Made by a program: the position numbers and the translations under genes
Shown here: positions 8,686-18,066 of the stretch, piece by piece
Layout of the letters: the number at the start of each line of letters is the position of its first letter
Position numbering within the stretch: the first letter of the stretch is position 1
From: Acidobacteriota bacterium
GTDB lineage: Bacteria; Acidobacteriota; Vicinamibacteria; Vicinamibacterales; SCN-69-37
DNA length: 32,993 bases
NCBI GenBank assembly: GCA_024640135.1
Contig: JAHEFO010000015.1
Coordinates: 1-32,993 of the forward strand
Direction of reading: 5' to 3'
Notes under the pieces: generated by a model
Databases searched by the model: none
What the model saw: the letters and a program-made list of their open reading frames with translations, nothing else
What the model was told of the DNA's origin: nothing

Positions 8686-8812
8686 CGTCGTGTGCTCCCA
8701 GTGCTCGCCCTATGCTCGCTCTATGACCGTACCGGTCGGCAGTCAGCTACTACCAGATATAGTTGACCAGCGCTGACGGTTACAGATGATGGTTGGCTCC
8801 GTCGCCTTCAAT

Positions 8813-9163
8813 TCAGGTGGCACTCGCCTCATACCAGTCGTCGTGCAGCGACCATTCGCCGCAACTCAGACATGACGTCCACCGCCACTGATGCCCGCAA
8901 CCCGGGCACTTGCCGCGCGTGACGAATGTGTTCCACGAGGTCCCGCACGACTCGAACGGCGGTTCCGGACCTGCAGGACTCCAGCAGACCCACCGACTGG
9001 ATGGCACGGGCTGCCAGTCGCAGTGCGGACACCTGATGCGGCTCACTGATTCGGAATCCCACTCGCCGGACGTATCCGTCGTGATTTGGGGAGGCGAGAT
9101 GCTCCTGTTCGGCAGTCTGAGCAGTAGCCACCCGGGGGCCATTTCGGTCCGCCCCTCCGTCAC
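8813..9163 (-). CDS. Uncharacterised zinc-ribbon protein
   Basis: Paired cysteine motifs CPHC, CPGCGHQW and CLSCGEWSLHDDWYE with WNTFVTRGKCPGCGHQW. The start may be internal (MAPGWLLL). Confidence 0.65.
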   Translation of the reverse strand: MTEGRTEMAPGWLLLRLPNRSISPPQITTDTSGEWDSESVSRIRCPHCDWQPVPSSRWVCWSPAGPEPPFESCGTSWNTFVTRGKCPGCGHQWRWTSCLSCGEWSLHDDWYEASAT

Positions 9164-9891
9164 AAGCAGCCTTTCGGGTACGCCGGGGATACGATGAGGT
9201 GCCCTTTCGCGTCATAGAATTCTGCCGTCGGGATTCGCAGTTCCTTCCATGGCGTCAGCGGCGGCGCCGGATCGCTGTCGCACCACATGTCGGCGGGCTG
9301 TTCGAGCCGAGCGCGAATGATGCCTTCCTCACGGCCCAGAATCAGAAGATGACCCTGTGGGCTCTCGACGATGCCCTCCACCAGTCGAATGTCAGGATCC
9401 CCGCCAAGGTCTCTGGCATTGAACCAGGTGCCTTGCGGAAAGGGGTCCTCCGGCAGCTGGAACCAGTCGCCGCGCCGGTCAAGATAGGTCTGGTGAAAGA
9501 AGGGGCCATAACCCCAGTCCCGCACTGTGAAGTCCGCTTCGAATTCGACGGGCGCGCCCCCTGTCATCCGCACAAAGAAGAAACGCAATCCCACGCCTGG
9601 AGTGGCCTGAACGAGAATGGAACCTCGCGAGCCTGCCTTCGGATCTGGTCCGGAGTACAGGTTGATGACCAAGAGTTTGGGTGCCATCGTTGCTTCCCGG
9701 CACCGTGAGGCCTCGCTGGCGTTCCCCGGACACAGCTTCTGGAGTTGGTTCTCGTTCTCCAGCCAGGCGACCATGTCGTGGCTGTACAGGCCCACCCAGC
9801 CTGGATCGACGTTGGTCATCGGTTTCTGGGCCCTCACCAGGCACACGGCGACGCCCACGAAGGCCACGCAGAGCGCAAGGCGACGAGTCAT
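9160..9891 (-). CDS. Hypothetical secreted protein
   Basis: Internal start MTRRLALCVAFVGVAVCLVRAQ gives a signal peptide. The upstream part of the 342-aa ORF overlaps the next gene and was discarded. Confidence 0.65.
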   Translation of the reverse strand: MTRRLALCVAFVGVAVCLVRAQKPMTNVDPGWVGLYSHDMVAWLENENQLQKLCPGNASEASRCREATMAPKLLVINLYSGPDPKAGSRGSILVQATPGVGLRFFFVRMTGGAPVEFEADFTVRDWGYGPFFHQTYLDRRGDWFQLPEDPFPQGTWFNARDLGGDPDIRLVEGIVESPQGHLLILGREEGIIRARLEQPADMWCDSDPAPPLTPWKELRIPTAEFYDAKGHLIVSPAYPKGCL

Positions 9892-9898
9892 GGCGCGC

Positions 9899-10357
9899 CT
9901 ACGGTTCCTGATGGCCGCATGACGCGATGACCTCGTAGCGAGGGGAGGGGACATATGTCGGGTCACCGTCATCCCCGCCATCCCAGCGGCCTTCGACCAG
10001 GCAGAAGACGTCCTGCCTGGCGATTCGGAATGATGTGCCATCTGGACCATCTGCCTCTCTGTCAGCCCGCCACCCCAGCCGGTACAGCTCGGAACCTTCA
10101 GAAGGGTAGAGAAGAGGGCCGGGATAGTGGACGTCTGTGATTTCTGTTCGGCTACCCTCAAGCCGAACAATGCAGCCGCGGTGTGCATGACCGTCGTCCG
10201 AAAACGTGGCTGTCGACTGGCCGAGTCTGGCGTTCGGAACCGAGCTCAGGCGCTGCTGGGCCAGGTCACAGGCCTCCTTGAGCGGTCCCGCCTGAGCGGA
10301 ACATCCGTAGCCTGCAAGCGCCAGCCCTACGAGACACGCCGGGATTACTATCTTCAC
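9899..10357 (-). CDS. Hypothetical lipoprotein/secreted protein
   Basis: MKIVIPACLVGLALAGYGCSAQAG is a lipobox-like N-terminus. Same strand as the neighbours. Confidence 0.65.
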   Translation of the reverse strand: MKIVIPACLVGLALAGYGCSAQAGPLKEACDLAQQRLSSVPNARLGQSTATFSDDGHAHRGCIVRLEGSRTEITDVHYPGPLLYPSEGSELYRLGWRADREADGPDGTSFRIARQDVFCLVEGRWDGGDDGDPTYVPSPRYEVIASCGHQEP

Positions 10358-10576
10358 GCCTGATTCCTTGATCGTATAACCTTCTGCAGTCCGTGCGGGG
10401 TCCCTCCTGCTCCCCCTCGGATTACGGGACCAGTTTGTTCACAATTGGATGTCTACTTTCAGCCCCTCTCACAATGGCCGACCAGGAGACAACCGTAGCC
10501 AGGCGACCCATCGCAATTGTCTGCCAAGACACCGCAGACGGTTGTCTTTGCCAGTCGCCTTGACGGAGAGAGCGCC

Positions 10577-11038
10577 TCACAGCCCGAATTGGCGGAGGTG
10601 ATGGTCGACGTGGCCGTACCCCCACAGGAGCCACTCGTTCCGTGTCATCGCGCCGAAGCCGGGATGGCGCCCGAAGCGCGTGTCGGGTGATACGAACCGC
10701 CGGATGAGTTCCACAACCTTCTGGCGATCCCGGTCGAACTCGACGGGCTTCGTGCCGCCGCGTTTGGGATCCACCTCCGGCCGCGTTGCCACGCCTCGGG
10801 GCCAGGGCAAGCTTGTGTGCAGTGCGACCCACTTGACGAGCGTGCGTGACAACCAGGTGTCCGTGGACGACACCGGCCTCTCTCCCAGAACCGCAGAGAA
10901 GGAATCCGCGAGGTGACAGAGCATCTCGTGGGGCGTCATCGTGCCCCATTGGCGATTGGTGGTTGGCTGAAGCCGACCAATTCTTCCGATCACGTCGTCG
11001 ATATTCGCCGGCGTGCTGAGGGATCGATGTGGGCGCAT
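10577..11038 (-). CDS. DinB-like / DUF1569 family protein
   Basis: TPHEMLCHLADSFSAVLGERP and GAMTRNEWLLWGYGHVDHHLRQFGL: a metal-binding histidine arrangement of the DinB/YfiT-like type. Confidence 0.75.
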   Translation of the reverse strand: MRPHRSLSTPANIDDVIGRIGRLQPTTNRQWGTMTPHEMLCHLADSFSAVLGERPVSSTDTWLSRTLVKWVALHTSLPWPRGVATRPEVDPKRGGTKPVEFDRDRQKVVELIRRFVSPDTRFGRHPGFGAMTRNEWLLWGYGHVDHHLRQFGL

Positions 11039-11203
11039 GGGCTGATCACAACACGAATGGAGCGTGGTGCGGCTGGAAACCTGATTCTGAAACTGACGGC
11101 CGAACGTTGAGGCTCAGCACCGTCCTTGGCAGGCCTGGCGCCAAACCCATACGACCTCATTCAGTGTTCAAGCGACCTTCCGGTCCGCATCCTTGCGGCC
11201 GCA

Positions 11204-11893
11204 TCACGCCACGGTACCGAAGAGCATCCCGACGGCCGCTGTGGCTGCCATCGCCAGGGCTCCCCAAGAAGTGACCCGGGCCGCACCCGTGGCGATGTCG
11301 GCTCCCCCCGCTCGTGCAGCCAGCGCTCCCAGCAGGGCAAGGCACAACAGGGAGCCTCCGGCCACTGCCGGGACCAGAAACCTCGCCGGGCCGAACCAGG
11401 CAATGGCCAGCGGCAGCGCTGCCCCCACAGCGAAGGTGCCAGCAGACGCGACCGACGCCTGAATCGGGCGAGCGCTGTGCATGTCGGAAAGTCCGAGTTC
11501 ATCGCGAGCGTGAGCTGAAAGTGCGTCGTGCGCCATGAGCTGCTCGGCTACCTGCTTCGCGAGTGATGGCTCAAGCCCTCTGCTCACGTAGATCGCCGCC
11601 AGTTCCTGGTGCTCGAATTCGTTGTCGTTCTCGAGTTCACGACGCTCGCGGGCCAAGTCGGCCTTCTCGGTGTCTGCCTGGGAGCTGACTGAGACATATT
11701 CCCCCGCAGCCATTGACATCGCGCCTGCAACGAGACCGGCCACCCCGGCAATGAGGACTTCGCCTCGGGCCGCATGCGCAGCGGCGACCCCCACCAGCAG
11801 GCTTGCCGTTGAGACGATCCCATCGTTTGCGCCCAGAACTGCGGCTCGCAACCACCCGACTCTCTCGGAATAGTGTCGCTCGGGAGCACGCAC
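11204..11893 (-). CDS. VIT1/CCC1 family transporter
   Basis: ERHYSERVGWLRAAVLGANDGIVSTASLLVGVAAA and MSMAAGEYVSVSSQADTEKADLARE. GTG at 11893 has a GGAGG Shine-Dalgarno 8 nt upstream; the longer ORF start at 12064 looks spurious. Confidence 0.9.
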   Translation of the reverse strand: MRAPERHYSERVGWLRAAVLGANDGIVSTASLLVGVAAAHAARGEVLIAGVAGLVAGAMSMAAGEYVSVSSQADTEKADLARERRELENDNEFEHQELAAIYVSRGLEPSLAKQVAEQLMAHDALSAHARDELGLSDMHSARPIQASVASAGTFAVGAALPLAIAWFGPARFLVPAVAGGSLLCLALLGALAARAGGADIATGAARVTSWGALAMAATAAVGMLFGTVA

Positions 11894-12170
11894 CTTCGTC
11901 ACCTCCAGTCGTGGGTTCCAGTTCGAGGTCCGTCCAGCTACATCACGTTGCGGGCCCCACGCGGCTGGCACAAAAACCGGCCAGCCGATCGGTTCAACCG
12001 CTTGGTGGAGTTCCTGCCAGACTCCAGAATGGCCCTCTGAGATCTGGGTTCCCAGAATGGCCACTGGACCCTGGGCCAGGCACTTCCCGCCACTCGCGAG
12101 GATTGTCGCCCGAAACCCGCTCTGGCGTAAACCTCACCGGGCGAAGAGGATTGACTGAGTTGCGCCACCG

Positions 12171-13325
12171 TCAGGCCAGCGCCCGAAGCCGGAGCTGCGC
12201 CAGCGTGGCGGCGACCACCAACGCGCACAAAGAAACTACCGACCACGACATGAGGCCGCCATATGCCGCATGGCTCAGAAGGTCGAATAACGAAAAGCCC
12301 ATCACGGCGAGCGCAGTGCCGCTGGCAAAACGCCATGGCGTCCGCAACTCCCGCCATCGATCGACCACACACACCACGGCAGGTGTCCCGAGCAACAACA
12401 GGTAGTCCCACCCTCGCGGGGAGATGAGCGGAATGATCAGAATCAGAAACGCGAACTCGGTGTAGTCAGGCTCCAGCACCCGTTTGCGCTGCCGCCACAT
12501 GGTGGCCGCCACCGCCAGCAGCAGGATCGCCGATACCCCGCTCAACACCACGGCGATGGTCCCCGGACCCACCCACGTCGCCCACATGGTCGTCAGTGAC
12601 ACGTTGGACGCGCCAGGCAGATGGGGCGCGGCGGCATCGGTAACGAGATGCCACCAGTCCGAAAGTTGTTCCAGATTGCCGGTCCAGCCATAGAAGACGG
12701 CAGGCAGCAGAAGCCCGGCGCCGAGAATCGCGCAGGCCATGAGGCCGGGTGCGAAGCCGTACGACGCCACCAGCCACGGCAGCAGGACAATGGCGAAGGG
12801 ATTGAGGAACACGCCTGCCGCAAAGCTGGAGGCGGCCACTCTGGGCGCCTCGAGTTGGAGCGCGCCGAGTCCCGCCATCAGCACAACTGCCAGCAGCAGG
12901 TCGGACTGGCCCAGCGTCAACTCGCGCGCGTAGAACTTCGCGAGCACGACCACTGCCACGATGACGAGCGACCGCTCGGACCATCGGCGCTCCGGCAAGG
13001 TGACCACCGACCAGCGCAACAGGAGCACAAGGCACGCCCAGGACAAGGCGTACCACGCCACCCGCGTGGTGTCGTCAGAAAACAGGGTCGTGGCGGCCAT
13101 GGCCATGGCAAACCCCGGCAACTTGTCAAAGGCGGATTGCGGGTCGGTTGCCTGAGATGCCCGATAGAGCGGTTCGGCCGCGATGGCGTGCCGTCCCGCC
13201 GCGCGGTAGCCCTCGAAGTCCACCATCGCGTTGCCGATTCGCAGGTTGAAGGCAGCCAGCGCGACAACGATCAACAAGACCGGCAGCAGCAGGGGGCGCA
13301 GCGCTGCAAACCGGTCCCCTTGCAT
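12171..13325 (-). CDS. DUF2029/GT87-like membrane glycosyltransferase
   Basis: Multi-TM; DFEGYRAAGRHAIAAEPLYRA near the N-terminus, LTLGQSDLLLAVVLMAGL and GVFLNPFAIVLLPWL. It abuts typA. Confidence 0.75.
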   Translation of the reverse strand: MQGDRFAALRPLLLPVLLIVVALAAFNLRIGNAMVDFEGYRAAGRHAIAAEPLYRASQATDPQSAFDKLPGFAMAMAATTLFSDDTTRVAWYALSWACLVLLLRWSVVTLPERRWSERSLVIVAVVVLAKFYARELTLGQSDLLLAVVLMAGLGALQLEAPRVAASSFAAGVFLNPFAIVLLPWLVASYGFAPGLMACAILGAGLLLPAVFYGWTGNLEQLSDWWHLVTDAAAPHLPGASNVSLTTMWATWVGPGTIAVVLSGVSAILLLAVAATMWRQRKRVLEPDYTEFAFLILIIPLISPRGWDYLLLLGTPAVVCVVDRWRELRTPWRFASGTALAVMGFSLFDLLSHAAYGGLMSWSVVSLCALVVAATLAQLRLRALA

Positions 13326-15163
13326 CAGTCCTTCCGGCGGGGCCGCATGTTCGCGGCCAGTACGCGCTTACGCATGCGCAGGTTGTGTGGTGTCACCTCC
13401 ACCAACTCATCGTCGTTGATGAACTCGATGGCCTGTTCGAGGCTGTGGAGGCGGGGCGGAATGAGCCGGATGGCCTCATCCGCGCCGGACGCGCGCATGT
13501 TGGACATCTTCTTTTCACGCACGATGTTGACATCGAGGTCGTTGTCGCGGGAGTTCTCTCCGACGATCATGCCCTCGTAGACGACGACGCCGGGCGTGAC
13601 GAACATCTCGCCGCGATCCTGCATGTTGGCGATGGCATAGGCCGTCGCCACGCCCGCGCGGTCCGAGACCAGTGCGCCGGTGGGACGCGATGCGATGGGC
13701 CCGGACCACGGCGCCCATCCGGAGAAGATGTGGTTCATCATGCCGGTGCCGCGCGTCTCGGTCAGGAACTGCGAGCGGAAGCCAATGAGCCCACGGGCCG
13801 GGATACTGAACTCCAGGCGGACACGGCCGCTGCCGTGATTGACCATCTTGGTCATGGTGCCGCGTCGAATGCCGCACTGGGCGATCACCACGCCCTGGAA
13901 CTCCTCCGCCACGTCGATGACCAGATCCTCCACCGGCTCCAGACGGACGCCGTCGGTGGACTTGGTCACGATTTCCGGACGTGAAACCTGCATCTCAAAT
14001 CCCTCGCGGCGCATCATTTCGATCAAGATCGACAGTTGCAACTCGCCGCGGCCATAGACTTTCATCTGCTCGGGCGACTCCGTCGGCTCCACCCGAATGG
14101 ACACGTTGCCGATGAGTTCGCGATCGAGACGATCCTTCAGCTGCCGGGATGTGACGTACTGACCATCACGCCCCGCCAGCGGAGAGGTGTTGATTCCGAA
14201 GATCATAGACACCGTTGGCTCGTCGATGGCTATCGTCTTGATCGGCACGGGGTTTTCGGCGTCGGCGATGGTCTCCGCAATCATGATGTCGGCGATGCCG
14301 GCCAGGCCGATGATGTCACCGGCCGCAGCCTCGGTTGCGTCGACGTGCTTGAGGCCCTCGAAGGTGAAGAGCTTGGTGACAGTGGTCCGCTGAATGGATC
14401 CGTCCAGCTTGCACACCGCGATGGGATCTCCCACCTTGACCCGGCCGTTGAAGATCCGGCCGATGGCAATCCGCCCGAGGTATTCGCTCGAATCCAGGTT
14501 CGCCACCAGGGCCTGCAACGGCGCATCCACATCGCCCCTGGGCGCCGGCGTATGAGCAATGATGGCTTCGAACAGCGGGCGCAGGTTGTCACCGGGAATT
14601 CCCGGATCCGTGGTGGCCGTGCCGGCGCGCGCGTTGGTGTACAGGACAGGGAAGTCCAACTGATCTTCGGTGGCATCAAGGTCGATGAAGAGGTCGTACA
14701 CCTCGTTGAGCACCTCCTTGATCCGGGCGTCAGGGCGGTCAATCTTGTTGATGACCACGATCGGCGGCTGGCGGCGTTCGAGCGCCTTGCGCAGCACGAA
14801 GCGGGTCTGCGGCAGCGGGCCCTCCGAGGCGTCCACCAGGAGCATGACGCCGTCCACCATTGACAGCGTCCGTTCCACCTCGCCACCGAAGTCCGCGTGG
14901 CCCGGGGTGTCCACGATGTTGATGAGGTGGTCGTGGTAATGGACGGCCGTGTTCTTGGCCAGAATCGTGATGCCGCGCTCACGTTCCAGGGCGTTGGAGT
15001 CCATGACGCGCTCGGCCACTCGTTCGTTTGAGCGGAAGATCCCGCTCTGGCCGAGCAGCGCGTCGACCAGGGTCGTCTTGCCGTGGTCAACGTGGGCGAT
15101 GATGGCGATATTACGCCGAAGAGGGTTGGCGACCTTCTGTGAGGTTACGGGGGTCGAAAGCAT
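13325..15163 (-). CDS. typA: Ribosome-associated GTPase TypA/BipA
   Basis: [64 protein letters not shown], and a C-terminal TypA domain. Confidence 0.97.
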   Translation of the reverse strand: MLSTPVTSQKVANPLRRNIAIIAHVDHGKTTLVDALLGQSGIFRSNERVAERVMDSNALERERGITILAKNTAVHYHDHLINIVDTPGHADFGGEVERTLSMVDGVMLLVDASEGPLPQTRFVLRKALERRQPPIVVINKIDRPDARIKEVLNEVYDLFIDLDATEDQLDFPVLYTNARAGTATTDPGIPGDNLRPLFEAIIAHTPAPRGDVDAPLQALVANLDSSEYLGRIAIGRIFNGRVKVGDPIAVCKLDGSIQRTTVTKLFTFEGLKHVDATEAAAGDIIGLAGIADIMIAETIADAENPVPIKTIAIDEPTVSMIFGINTSPLAGRDGQYVTSRQLKDRLDRELIGNVSIRVEPTESPEQMKVYGRGELQLSILIEMMRREGFEMQVSRPEIVTKSTDGVRLEPVEDLVIDVAEEFQGVVIAQCGIRRGTMTKMVNHGSGRVRLEFSIPARGLIGFRSQFLTETRGTGMMNHIFSGWAPWSGPIASRPTGALVSDRAGVATAYAIANMQDRGEMFVTPGVVVYEGMIVGENSRDNDLDVNIVREKKMSNMRASGADEAIRLIPPRLHSLEQAIEFINDDELVEVTPHNLRMRKRVLAANMRPRRKD

Positions 15164-15175
15164 CCCTCCAGTCTA

Positions 15176-15958
15176 CTACCGGTGGAGGCCAAGGGCGGAA
15201 GACTGTGCCGCGGCACGGGCCAATTGCCACACCGCCGGGTCGGTTGGAATCGTGCCTGCCTCGGCGTCCAGCATGCCGGGCCAGGCATGGTCCAGTACCT
15301 GAACTTCCCGGCCGAATTCCTCGCTGAACGGGGCCATCGCAGTGCGCAGGTTGGCCATCGACCCGCACGCCAGGATGCGGAGGTCGTCCTGCGAAACGTT
15401 CTCGAGCACCTGCCGTAAGTGGGGCGCGAACGCCGCGGCAAACTGGTAGCGCGCCAGCGCATCGCCTGAACCGGCGGTCGCCCTGCACCACTGGGCGTCC
15501 CACCGGAGATAGGCCGGTCGCGGCCCGGCGCGTCCGTCCCGGGCCAGCGAGATACAGCCCCCGTCACCGTGGAAGGCCGCCGCCAAGGCCAGCGTGGCGC
15601 CCTGCTGAAGGGCCAACTCCGCCAGTATCTGATGGGGCAGCGAGACGTTGGTGATCAGGAACCCCGCGCGGAGCAGGGAGCCCACACGTTCGCGAACGGC
15701 CAAGGTGGACGGGGGCGACAGCGGCGCGCCCGGCTTCGCGGTGATGGCGGTGACGCCAGCTTCCTCAGGGCCGGGCCACAGCACCACGCGCAGGTGGCTG
15801 GAGATTCCGTTGTCGTCGCGGAACTCGCGGAGGCGCCTGGGGGCCCGCTCGTCCAGCGTGCACTCCTGATGGGCGACGACGCGCTCGGCGGCCTTTCCAG
15901 AGCCGACCGAGACGATCCGGCAGTGGGACCCACTGAGTTCCGCGGCTGCATGGTTCAT
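15176..15958 (-). CDS. Hypothetical protein, PilM-like actin-fold inferred
   Basis: Internal ATG 15958 ([19 protein letters not shown]...). The C-terminal [33 protein letters not shown] resembles the PilM GGGxNLPGLxxxLxxxLGxxVxxxD segment. Confidence 0.55.
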   Translation of the reverse strand: MNHAAAELSGSHCRIVSVGSGKAAERVVAHQECTLDERAPRRLREFRDDNGISSHLRVVLWPGPEEAGVTAITAKPGAPLSPPSTLAVRERVGSLLRAGFLITNVSLPHQILAELALQQGATLALAAAFHGDGGCISLARDGRAGPRPAYLRWDAQWCRATAGSGDALARYQFAAAFAPHLRQVLENVSQDDLRILACGSMANLRTAMAPFSEEFGREVQVLDHAWPGMLDAEAGTIPTDPAVWQLARAAAQSSALGLHR

Positions 15959-16006
15959 CAGACGCGGCTCAGTATATGCACCTTCCGCAGGTAGAATCCT
16001 AGTTTC

Positions 16007-16465
16007 ATGGAACCACGGCGATCTTTTCTCACTCGATTCGTGACTGCAGGCGCGGCACTCATCGGCGCAGGGGTGGCCGGCCTGGCGGCCGCGGTCGCCG
16101 TGCCGCGACGCCGCGGAGCCACGCACCGCTGGCGGGCCGCGGCATCGATGTTCGACTTGCCACCGAAGGGCCCGTTCGTCGCGACCCTCACCGAGCGGCA
16201 CGCCGACGGCTGGCACGAGACACGGAAGAGCATGGTCGTGTTTCTGGACAAGGATGGCGACGAGTACCGCGCGCTGTCGGCCACGTGCACTCATCTGGGT
16301 TGTCGCGTGGCCTGGAACGAGGAGAGTGGACACTACAAGTGTCCGTGTCACGGGGGCACGTTCAATCGCGCCGGCCAGGTGGTGGCCGGGCCACCGCCCG
16401 AAGGTCTTCGACAATTGCCCGTGCGTTTGAATCCTGACACGGCTGAACTCGAGGTCGACCTGTGA
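16007..16465 (+). CDS. Rieske [2Fe-2S] protein of a bc-type quinol oxidoreductase
   Basis: N-terminal Arg-rich/TM segment (MEPRRSFLTRFVTAGAALIGAGVAG) and the cluster motifs CTHLGC and CPCHGG. Confidence 0.92.
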   Translation: MEPRRSFLTRFVTAGAALIGAGVAGLAAAVAVPRRRGATHRWRAAASMFDLPPKGPFVATLTERHADGWHETRKSMVVFLDKDGDEYRALSATCTHLGCRVAWNEESGHYKCPCHGGTFNRAGQVVAGPPPEGLRQLPVRLNPDTAELEVDL

Positions 16466-18048
16466 TCGTTCGCCTGGCCGATTGGCTCGACCATCGCACC
16501 GGATTTCGCGCCGCGCGTCATCACCTGTTTGATGAAACCCTTCCGCCGGGGACGGGGTGGGCGTTTACGTTCGGCAGTCTTCTCCTGCTTGGACTGACGC
16601 TCCAGGTGGTGACCGGCACGCTGCTGGCGTTGTTCTATGCGCCGACGCCGGATCACGCGTGGGACAGCGTTCGCTACATCACCACCAGCGTGCGGGGCGG
16701 TCACCTGCTGCGCGGCCTGCACCACTGGGGGGCCAGTCTTGTGGTGGTGACGGCCGTCGTGCACATGGTTCGGGTGATCCTGTTTGGCAGTTACCGCGCG
16801 CCGCGCGAGGTGAACTGGGGCATCGGCCTGGTGTTGCTCCACGTCATTCTGGCGTTCGGGTTGACGGGATATCTCCTGCCGTGGGACCAGCGGGCGTACT
16901 GGGCAACAGTCGTCACGATCAATATTTCGAAACTCACGCCCCTGGCGGGAGAGTTTGTCGCCAACCTCCTGCGCGGAGGGCCGGACATCGGTGCGCTGAC
17001 ACTCACGCGTTGGTACGGGACGCACGTGCTGGTCCTCCCACCGGCGCTGTTCGGGCTCACCGCGCTGCATCTCTACCTGATGCGTCGCCACGGCATTTCC
17101 GGGCCAATCAGAGAGCGTGAGGGGATCCCGCAGCCGTTCTTCCCGTATCAAGCCGCGCGGGATCTGACGGTTGCTCTTGTGGTTGGTGCCGGGCTGGCGG
17201 CATTGGCCTGGCAGGGCGCGCCGGCGCTGGAACCGCCGGCAGACCCTACCGCGGCAGACTACATTCCTCGCCCCGAGTGGTATTTCCTCGGGTTGTTTCA
17301 ACTCCTGAAGTACTTTCCCGGTCGGCTGGAAGTGGTGGGCGCCATCGTCATTCCCGGTGCCGTGATGACACTGCTGGCGCTGTTGCCGTGGATTGACCGG
17401 GCCCGGTCCCGCGGACTTGCCGACCGGCGGTGGCTGTTGTCGTCGCTGGCGGCCGGCGTGGCCGGAATCACCACACTCACCGTGCTGGGCGCCATGGACA
17501 AACCGCCCGCGTCCGACGGCACCTGGAACGTGCGCGAACAGGCGGGACTGGCCCTCATGGCCGGCGACACGTGCACGTCGTGTCACAGCGACAGTGCCGT
17601 GGCCGGCTCCATCGATCCCCAGCGCGTCTCAAAGCCGCGCGACTGGGTCAGTTCCCACCTGCTGGATCCGGAGATGATTTCACCGGGACTGCGCGAGGCG
17701 CCCCCGACGAATGAGTACGACAACGGGGCGATTCTGGCGGCGCTGGCGCGCGGACGGTCGGGCGACCTGCCGACTCTTTCGGCTGAAGAGGCTGGGGTTG
17801 CCGTGTTGTTCAACCGGAACTGCGTGCGGTGTCACACGCTGGGCACGGTCGGCGGCAAGGAGGGACCGGTGCTGTCGACCATCGGTGATCGCCTCGACGA
17901 GGCGGGCCTCGTTCGACAAATCACCGCGCCACTCGAGGTCAAACCAACGGGTGATATGCCCGCCTTCTTCGATAAACTGACGCCGAACGAAATAACCAGG
18001 CTGTCTCGATGGCTGGCATCGCATCGCTCGACCACCTCGAGTCAGTAG
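16462..18048 (+). CDS. Cytochrome b fused to a two-heme cytochrome c domain
   Basis: Cytochrome b core (HHWGASLVVVTAVVH, GYLLPWDQ, GTHVLVLPPALFGLTALH, PEWYF), then a tail with two CxxCH motifs (CTSCH, CVRCH) and DMPAFFDKLTPNEI. It overlaps the Rieske stop. Confidence 0.92.
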   Translation: MIVRLADWLDHRTGFRAARHHLFDETLPPGTGWAFTFGSLLLLGLTLQVVTGTLLALFYAPTPDHAWDSVRYITTSVRGGHLLRGLHHWGASLVVVTAVVHMVRVILFGSYRAPREVNWGIGLVLLHVILAFGLTGYLLPWDQRAYWATVVTINISKLTPLAGEFVANLLRGGPDIGALTLTRWYGTHVLVLPPALFGLTALHLYLMRRHGISGPIREREGIPQPFFPYQAARDLTVALVVGAGLAALAWQGAPALEPPADPTAADYIPRPEWYFLGLFQLLKYFPGRLEVVGAIVIPGAVMTLLALLPWIDRARSRGLADRRWLLSSLAAGVAGITTLTVLGAMDKPPASDGTWNVREQAGLALMAGDTCTSCHSDSAVAGSIDPQRVSKPRDWVSSHLLDPEMISPGLREAPPTNEYDNGAILAALARGRSGDLPTLSAEEAGVAVLFNRNCVRCHTLGTVGGKEGPVLSTIGDRLDEAGLVRQITAPLEVKPTGDMPAFFDKLTPNEITRLSRWLASHRSTTSSQ

Positions 18049-18066
18049 CCACGGCGGAGGATCCCC

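Noticed and set aside
10422-10949. 175-aa minus ORF overlapping the DinB-like gene
   Set aside because: It is frame-shifted over the recognisable DinB-like protein. The non-overlapping tail has no family resemblance.
12035-12048. ctctgagatctggg as another copy of the AATCTGA repeat
   Set aside because: Shares only a short agatctcaga-like string and has no AATCGG units, so it is probably coincidental.
16348-17586. 412-aa minus-strand ORF opposite Rieske/cytochrome b
   Set aside because: Antisense shadow ORF typical of GC-rich DNA. The plus strand has clear motif-bearing proteins and the minus product is Arg/Gln/Pro-rich with no recognisable domain.
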